From NCBI GenBank assembly GCA_029964075.1, contig CM057138.1, forward strand, positions 12,704,932 to 12,768,931: a stretch of 64,000 bases of DNA. The letters are read 5' to 3'. The translations under genes and the position numbers were made by a program. The notes below the pieces were generated by a model, which ran no database searches, was not told the origin of the DNA, and worked only from the letters and a program-made list of their open reading frames with translations. Each line of letters opens with the position of its first letter. The stretch's first letter is position 1. Source of the DNA: Patiria pectinifera (Eukaryota; Echinodermata; Asteroidea; Valvatida; Asterinidae). Shown one piece after another: positions 58,194 through 64,000 of this stretch.

Positions 58194-61100
58194 CATACCG
58201 GTACATACATATGTATACATACGTGTACATGTACATGTACAGTGTAGTACGTGTACATGTACAGTGTTGTCACCGAACTTGCCATGAAGACCCGTTGGCC
58301 AAACTGAATGCCACTATTGAGCCCACTTTAGAAGATTAAGAAACTCCTGAGTTTCCTAGCTCCAGGGCCTCCTCTGTGACATCTTCAAGAGGTCTTCCTT
58401 GAATGAAAACATGCAATTGTGTGGCCAGGAAAATTTGTAGCCTGGAAAATTGAAGGGCCTGGATCGAGGGATTGTTCAAGGCGAAGTAGGCCTATAGAGC
58501 AGGCGACAGGGTCATAAGAGGATGACTAGATCACAAAAGATAATCTTGAGATCTTCATGTATGGAGGTGCATTGTACCTGTGCATGGTGACAGGGGATCG
58601 ACAGCCTTTGAGTGCTTTCCTAATAAAGACAGCTTTGTGATGATTAGTGTACGATTAGTGGTGAGGATTTGGGAGTGAACAATTCAGATTCAAAGCCCTC
58701 TTTGGAAAACACAATTTGCAAGTGCCTGATGAGAAGTACATGTACACGTGTACATTGTACCGGTACATGTACGTTACATGTACAATGTATGTATCGTTCT
58801 TACTAGAGATGTACAGTATACTCTGTAGCAAGTACAAAATAGTGTATACACAATGTACATGTACCGTAGTTGTACATGTACTACATTTTTTGCTTACATT
58901 TTTATGCATTGGATGCTCACAATACACAAGTTTGTATTTTGTACTGTACCCCTGGTACCAACGCCTGCCCTTGGACATGTTGGAAAGCCTACACATATGT
59001 ACATGTACACATGTACATACTACCGTAGCACATACCTTACATACATGTGTAAGTCATTTATTAATCCCAACAATCAAGTAAATCAACTTTTTGACGGTGA
59101 AGAATGACTTGCAGTGATATCCAAGTGTATGCTGCAAGGCTGAACAAAAGAAATTCCTTCAATTCAACTGTCTGTAGGGCCTACTTTGTGGGCTCCCTTT
59201 TGTGAGTGGACAACCATCCGTGGCAACAAACCTTTGAGCATAAATTTGCCAAAAAAAGCATGAAAAGACTAAATTTGTATGTATATGTACACATGTATAA
59301 TGTGAGAGTGCAGTTTCCCGATCAAACTCAGTGAATCATAAATAACGCTATGGCCAAGGCGAAATTTAGTTTCTTGATGAACCTGCACAGTCCCAATTTG
59401 TCCTTTTTCTCCAGCCTGAAGCTTTTGGACAAATTTCCATTTTCGACGGTCAAATGCCCAGTTTGTATGTACCTTGAGTTCAGACTGTTGAGTCCCCAGC
59501 AGAAGGGTGTGCATTTCACGATGAGTAAATTACAAGTCGAGATCGCAATCTCCTGGAAGCGTCCCGAGATCACACTGCCTCTCAGTAAATAAGATATGAT
59601 TTTTTTTTTTTTATTCCTCCATGATACCGTATGACAGTGGAGCATTTTGGCAGTATGGAGTTGGGGTGGATGGGGGGGCGGGGTGGATGGTCTTCATGTA
59701 TTGGTGAGTATAAGCCTATGCCCCGCGGCAAGGGGATCAGGATCTTGGCTAGAGATCTCCTGGAGTATTAGCATACATGTAAGTGATCCTCTTAATGGCC
59801 AGATACTGGGCGGTTCAAAACAGCTACGGTACTGTACATGTAGCGACGGACATACTGGTGTTCTATGTCTCACGTGGGGTAAATAAGTTCTAAATCTAAA
59901 GTTCTCTTGCATGGAGGTACATGTACATGTACCAGTACATGGAAAAATGTGTACATGTACTGGTATAGACAGGTGGGAATGTTCTACCCTTGCTTGTCGC
60001 GTCAGTTCCATTTACAAATTGTCATCTCTCAGTAATGACTCACAGTAACGAATCATATTGAATCATAATGAACACCCTATTGTGACCTATCGGTACTGGT
60101 GGGCCTACACGTCAAAGACTGAGTGATAGTCCGCAAACTACATGCACTATCGCGCTGTGGGTTGACGCGATAATTATCACGTGCGCAGTACCGGACACAG
60201 TGACTGCAAAATACCTGGTAGCTCACATGAATTTCCAAACTGTTTAATTTTTATTTTATTTTTTTTCGGTTGAGTTCGGTTTATTTCGGGTTTTTCACAA
60301 GATGGCTTAACCGACCAGACCGTCCCAAAAATCGCCAACACAAAACCGAAACCGACCCGACTGAAATAATGGAAAAACTGACCCGATCCAGACCAAAGTC
60401 GGTGTGGGTCAGGTTGGTTTCCGTTTCAGGTCAGGTTTGCACAACATTACTAGGCAAGCCTACTTCTGATACTGGTCACAGACCAACGCAGTCTAAAGGG
60501 TCTCTACAAACCTTGTACATCATCTGAGTCAAACTCTTCAAGGCCAAGGTGAAGTTTGAGCATATCTTAGTCACATTGTGACAGTCTGTCAGATACAAAC
60601 CTTTGTAGAGCCTGTAGAAAGAGGACAGGGCTGGCCTCTGAGACCAGCAAAAATCTACAAAACTGGCAGGTTTTCTTGAAATAAGAAAAGTGTATGGGCA
60701 TTTTACGATTGTGAAATTGATCCCACTTCTTAAGTAGAATTTTTCTCAACGACAGAACGTTTCGGTTGAAATCTCTGTCTGTTTTTTTTTTATTTTTTTG
60801 TCTGCATTCTCCAAAAATGTACAGGTAGCCCCTATTTATTTACAGTCGCAATGTACAATTTTTTTTTATGACAATTTCAATGAGGATGTTTTGTGTGAAA
60901 ACAATCCACTGAGCATTTTGCTTTTTTCCAAGGCCGACAACACTTTTCCACTTGAGAGATGTTTTTGTATCCCAATGCTGAACCTTGCATTGAATAAAAC
61001 TTTAAAACAACAAGAATACAAATTTACTAGTGAAGCTCTAGTGTGAGTCCTTGAGCAAGGGACTTTACTCAAACAGACTTCCTCCTGCCCAGGATTACAA

Positions 61101-61249
61101 CCAGTGAGGGATACAAATTGTAGTGAACATTTTCATCTCCGGAGAGCCTACAATGTACATGAATGTAGTCTCCAGTCCAAGAGTGGATTTGGATTGTATT
61201 CCCCTTATACAGCCTGTCTAGCTGTTGCAAGCATTCGCAAGGTCACTAC
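58194..61249. other. Intron 1 sequence, no gene
   Basis: No supported exon. About 58200-58265, 58735-58780, 58850-58880 and 58990-59020 are the densest ACATGTAC word clusters in the window. A degenerate CCGACCCGAC-type repeat with both orientations lies at about 60265-60440. Confidence 0.5.
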
Positions 61250-61436
61250 CAACAAGTTGAATCAAGTCCAGTCTTTACAATATTAGCAGCGTTACCCATG
61301 AATTTGTACCTCACGCGTGCCGTATTCATACCGGTACCGGTACTAATGTGTGCGTGCGCACGCATAGGGTATGCTCGGTATTTCCTGGGTATAGCGCTGC
61401 CAATATTGCCAGTACTGGACTTGATTCATCTTGTTG
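61250..61436. repeat. Long-hairpin TIR element, copy 2
   Basis: Left arm CAACAAGTTGAATCAAGTCC, right arm ending TTGATTCATCTTGTTG, with matching inner TACCCATGAAT / CTGGGTATAGCG portions. Relative of 27521-27747. A further partial arm (AATCAAATCCAGTCTTTG) occurs at about 61500. The loop has CpG- and TACCGGTA-rich sequence. Confidence 0.7.
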
Positions 61437-62325
61437 ATACTATCCACTGCACTTCAACAAGTTTAACGCATTTATCACGAGACTATAGGGGAATAAAAAA
61501 TCAAATCCAGTCTTTGACCAAGACTACAGAGTGCCTACAGTAGTCTGAGTATCACCCGCTATCCACAGAGCCAAGTCCTGTGTAACAGTCTGATATGTCT
61601 AGACATGCAGATGCAAGCTGCGCGCCAGCCAATCGGAGTCGACTTTACTAAATCGTGACGTCATTTCATTCCTAAATCAGGACTAAATTGGATTGATTGG
61701 TCTATTCAAATGCAGTGTTTTGTAATATACAACAACAGTCGGGCCCGATATCGCATAACATGATACAGAGCGCGTGACACATTTTTGTTTTATCCATGGA
61801 TTGTCTATGATGCGCAACGGGTGAATGACCGAAGACCCGATATAGAAAGCGCCCGCTGATTGGTCAAAATCTAGGATGTCAAGAGGCGAGGTCTTGCCTA
61901 CATGTACATTAATCAGCGAATCTGATGTACCCTGTATGTGAGAGAGTGTGGCATTTGCCACGGTCTATTACATAGAGTACAGAGTGCCGTGCAATACACG
62001 CAAATAATTAGTCCTTAAAGAGGCAATAAGTGGATATTCATGCACGTATAATTCAATATATTGAGTTTCTCCCTTCACCAACATACTTTGCGCAATGAAC
62101 GTGTACATGTACAATAGACCTGACACGTACAATGTACATGAACACAAAATCAGTCTGACGCTTGTGAGAAAAAAAAAAAGTTCCCACTGTTTCTTTGCAA
62201 TCCTGCAAAATCCTTCCAAACCTCCAAACTGCATTTTTGCAGGATTCCGGAGGATTTACTAAAAGGTTTTTTTTCTAATTTTTTTTATTCAATGTAATTT
62301 TTTTTTCTTGTGTCCCTAGCCTTAC
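61437..62325. other. Start of NOS1AP intron 1, nothing recognised
   Basis: Non-coding. T-rich stretch at 62266-62310 follows the donor of exon 1. Confidence 0.55.
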
Positions 62326-62433
62326 CTTGGCTGAGAATCCAATCCCATGTTGGAAGGCCTCCTCACTGTGCAGCGGGATGCGAGTGTCGTAAGCATCCTC
62401 CACCAAGTTGTACTTGTTCTTCTTGGAGGGCAT
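62326..62433 (-). CDS. NOS1AP: NOS1AP coding exon 1 with start codon
   Basis: Encodes the first 36 residues: [13 protein letters not shown], then [14 protein letters not shown], ending GFSAK. The donor is GTAAGG at 62320-62325 and the phase is 0. Vertebrate NOS1AP starts MPSKTKYNLVDDG, RIPLHNEDAFQHGI, CFEAK, so both the start and the splice position agree with the family. These residues begin the PTB domain. The ATG lies in GCCGAGATGC, and the sequence just upstream (62434-62560) is GC-richer than its surroundings, as expected of a 5' UTR near a promoter. The promoter itself is not identifiable by eye. Confidence 0.97.
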
Positions 62434-62956
62434 CTCGGCAGCGCTTCTCCCGCACGGCTCTCAGTCCCAGAGTCTGATCAAACCACCGCCGCGGCCTTGA
62501 CCATGAAACGGTGTTGGCTGACTGGGTGTGAAGCTTCCTCAGGGGACCGTGGGAGGTGGGCTAGGGGTTAAAAGCAGCACACGGGTTTCAATCAATCACT
62601 GGTGTGTGCGTGTGTGGATGTTTACATTGTCACTGAATTGTAACTGTTTCACTTACATTACCGGTATACAATGTAGTGTAAGTTCAGTTGCCATCCATAA
62701 ATTCCATTGGAAGACCTACATGTATCTGAAGTCACAGCCTTATAAATTTGATGTTCAAACTTTCCCCAGTGTGTTTAAAGCTGTGTGTCCGGAGAATTTC
62801 CTGGTGCCAAATCCAACTTTTTGAAGCACACATTTGAAGTAAAATACAACTCTTCACAAAAAACTTTTTGTGAGCTGTATGGTCAGATTCCATTGATTAC
62901 ACATGCAGCAAAAGGCTGAAAGTACATACTTATGTAGACATTCTACTTGTGCACCG
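62434..62956. other. NOS1AP 5' UTR and upstream flank
   Basis: Directly 5' of the start codon on the minus strand. GC-rich up to about 62560, then ordinary AT-rich sequence. No TATA box or further splice site can be assigned with confidence. Confidence 0.45.
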
Positions 62957-63598
62957 TACAGAGCGAGTCAAAAAAACGAAAACCCAAATGTCAGGACCGT
63001 TGCTTTAGTGAAGTTCTGCACGTAGCACTTTCAAAATCTAGGATACGAAAGCCCAATGCTTTCTTTTAGTACAAGAATGATTTTCAAGTCACTCATGTGA
63101 TTTTCAAGTTACGAAATTTTAAACACAATCACCATTTTAAAGTTCTGTCCACGGATCACAAAAAAATTTGTGTTCTTTCAGCAAAACGAAAACAAATCGC
63201 ATAGGGATGTGTGTGAATTGTTTTCGTTATGCTGAGAAAAAAAACGTACACCATTTTTGTGAATCTGTGGCCAGAACTGTAAAACGGTGGTTGTGTTTCA
63301 AATTCTGTAACTTGAAAGGTACATGTACATGAGTGATTTGAATGATTCTTGTACTAAAAAGGAAGCTTATTTATTTATTTATTATTTACCCTGGGGAAAC
63401 CTCTCAGTGGTACACTGTTTTCCAGAGGTGCCCAGCAATTATACAGAACAATTCATTTAAAATTACAAGTACAGAAAGCTTATGAATTGGGTTTTCATAC
63501 CGGTACATGTATATGCTAGATCTTGAAAGTGCAACATGAAGAACTTCACTAAAACAATAGTCCCGACATTTGGGTTTCGTTTTTTAACTTACCCTGTA
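62957..63598. mobile_element. Mariner-like palindromic MITE
   Basis: The element is 62959-63596, flanked by TA on both sides (62957-62958, 63597-63598), with ends CAGAGCGAGTCAAAAAAACG and the inverted CGTTTTTTAACTTACCCTG. The whole element folds on itself: ACAAGAATGATTTTCAAGTC and CAAAACGAAAACAA have inverted partners in the right half. A 105-bp retroposon fragment interrupts the right arm. Ends and TA duplication fit Tc1/mariner. It sits about 525 bp upstream of the NOS1AP start codon. Confidence 0.8.
63363..63483 (-). mobile_element. Retroposon 3'-end fragment nested in the mariner-like MITE
   Basis: 63371-63475 is flanked by AAGCTTAT on both sides (63363-63370, 63476-63483), an 8-bp duplication. 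On the minus strand it ends in a run of (AAAT)-type repeats, a LINE/SINE-like tail after CCCCAGGGTAAATA. The opposite arm of the host MITE lacks it, which confirms the insertion. Confidence 0.7.
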
Positions 63599-64000
63599 CA
63601 TATGGTCAGTAAATGGTTGTCTGGTCTGCTAGCTTTTATGGTGAATGTCAATTTGCAAATGCAGCACCCTCTGCTGTGTACAGCAGTAGGTATTCGCACC
63701 ATTCGCACTGACTGAAAGATCAAGTGAAGTGACGTGCGTATAGTACAGCCCACACAACATTCAGTGCGCATCCCGCAGGCCATTGAAGTATTGAATTATG
63801 GATTCGTTCGTGGTCTGTGCCGTGGCAATAGCCTGCAGCGTCACGGACGTGAGAGCACATTTCAAACCGACGGTTTCAGAGGGGGGCTCACTCAGTGAGC
63901 ATTTTCTGTCGGTGATTTGCAATTGCATTCTTAATACGGAATGAGATCGGGATCTTGTTGAAATCAATATGCAGACACTGCTGCACGCTCACACAGAGCT
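63599..64000. other. Sequence upstream of NOS1AP, nothing recognised
   Basis: No exon or element recognised. Moderately GC-rich near 63800-63900; further 5' regulatory sequence or an upstream non-coding exon could lie here or beyond the edge. Confidence 0.45.

Larger units (their letters stand above)
7915..62433 (-). other. NOS1AP: NOS1AP gene, 5' part: exons 1-3 and two large introns
   Basis: Three minus-strand exons (62326-62433, 27976-28047, 7915-8010), all joined in phase 0, give the first 92 residues of an adaptor closely similar to vertebrate carboxyl-terminal PDZ ligand of nNOS (CAPON). In vertebrates the protein binds the PDZ domain of neuronal nitric oxide synthase with its C-terminus, and partners such as Dexras1 and Scribble through its PTB region. 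The C-terminal two thirds, including the PDZ ligand, would lie left of this window. Intron 1 is 34,278 bp and intron 2 is 19,965 bp; both are packed with repeats. Intron 1 contains a second gene on the same strand. Confidence 0.93.

Overview
The window is eukaryotic: almost all intron and transposon sequence, with short coding exons bounded by GT/AG splice sites. Three exons on the minus strand join in frame into the start of a NOS1AP (CAPON) protein. The dispersed palindromic words ACATGTACATGT and TACCGGTA, the tRNA-derived SINEs with TTATT-type tails and the abundant hAT, Mutator, TTAA and foldback elements suggest a marine invertebrate. My best guess is an echinoderm, but the sequence does not settle the phylum.

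Layout. NOS1AP runs leftward over 54.5 kb: exon 1 at 62.33-62.43 kb, exon 2 at 27.98-28.05 kb, exon 3 at 7.92-8.01 kb; later exons lie beyond the left edge. Intron 1 (about 34.3 kb) holds a second minus-strand gene at 50.6-54.55 kb. It encodes a single-pass membrane protein with a long acidic tail built of ~53-residue repeats; I do not recognise it. Intron 1 also holds an exon-like ORF at 30.2 kb whose splice phase would let it act as an alternative NOS1AP first exon.

The introns are full of inverted-repeat DNA. On the left are two Mutator-like MITEs with 9-bp target duplications, a hAT MITE, a foldback of 16-mers and a 5'-truncated LINE. Five copies of one TTAA-inserting MITE are scattered at 9.3-44.6 kb. 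The strangest part is 38.5-48.5 kb: a 4.4-kb palindrome whose arms are almost identical outside and clearly diverged inside, two TTAA MITEs, and a foldback-like complex of two hairpin-forming tandem repeats between 121-bp direct repeats. Further right are two MITEs inside the nested gene's intron, a SINE, a solo LTR, a small TIR element shared with 27.5 kb, and a mariner-like palindrome just upstream of the NOS1AP start codon.

No tRNA or rRNA genes, CRISPR arrays or bacterial features were seen. Exon calls come from homology read by eye and splice-site consensus; no transcript data were available.
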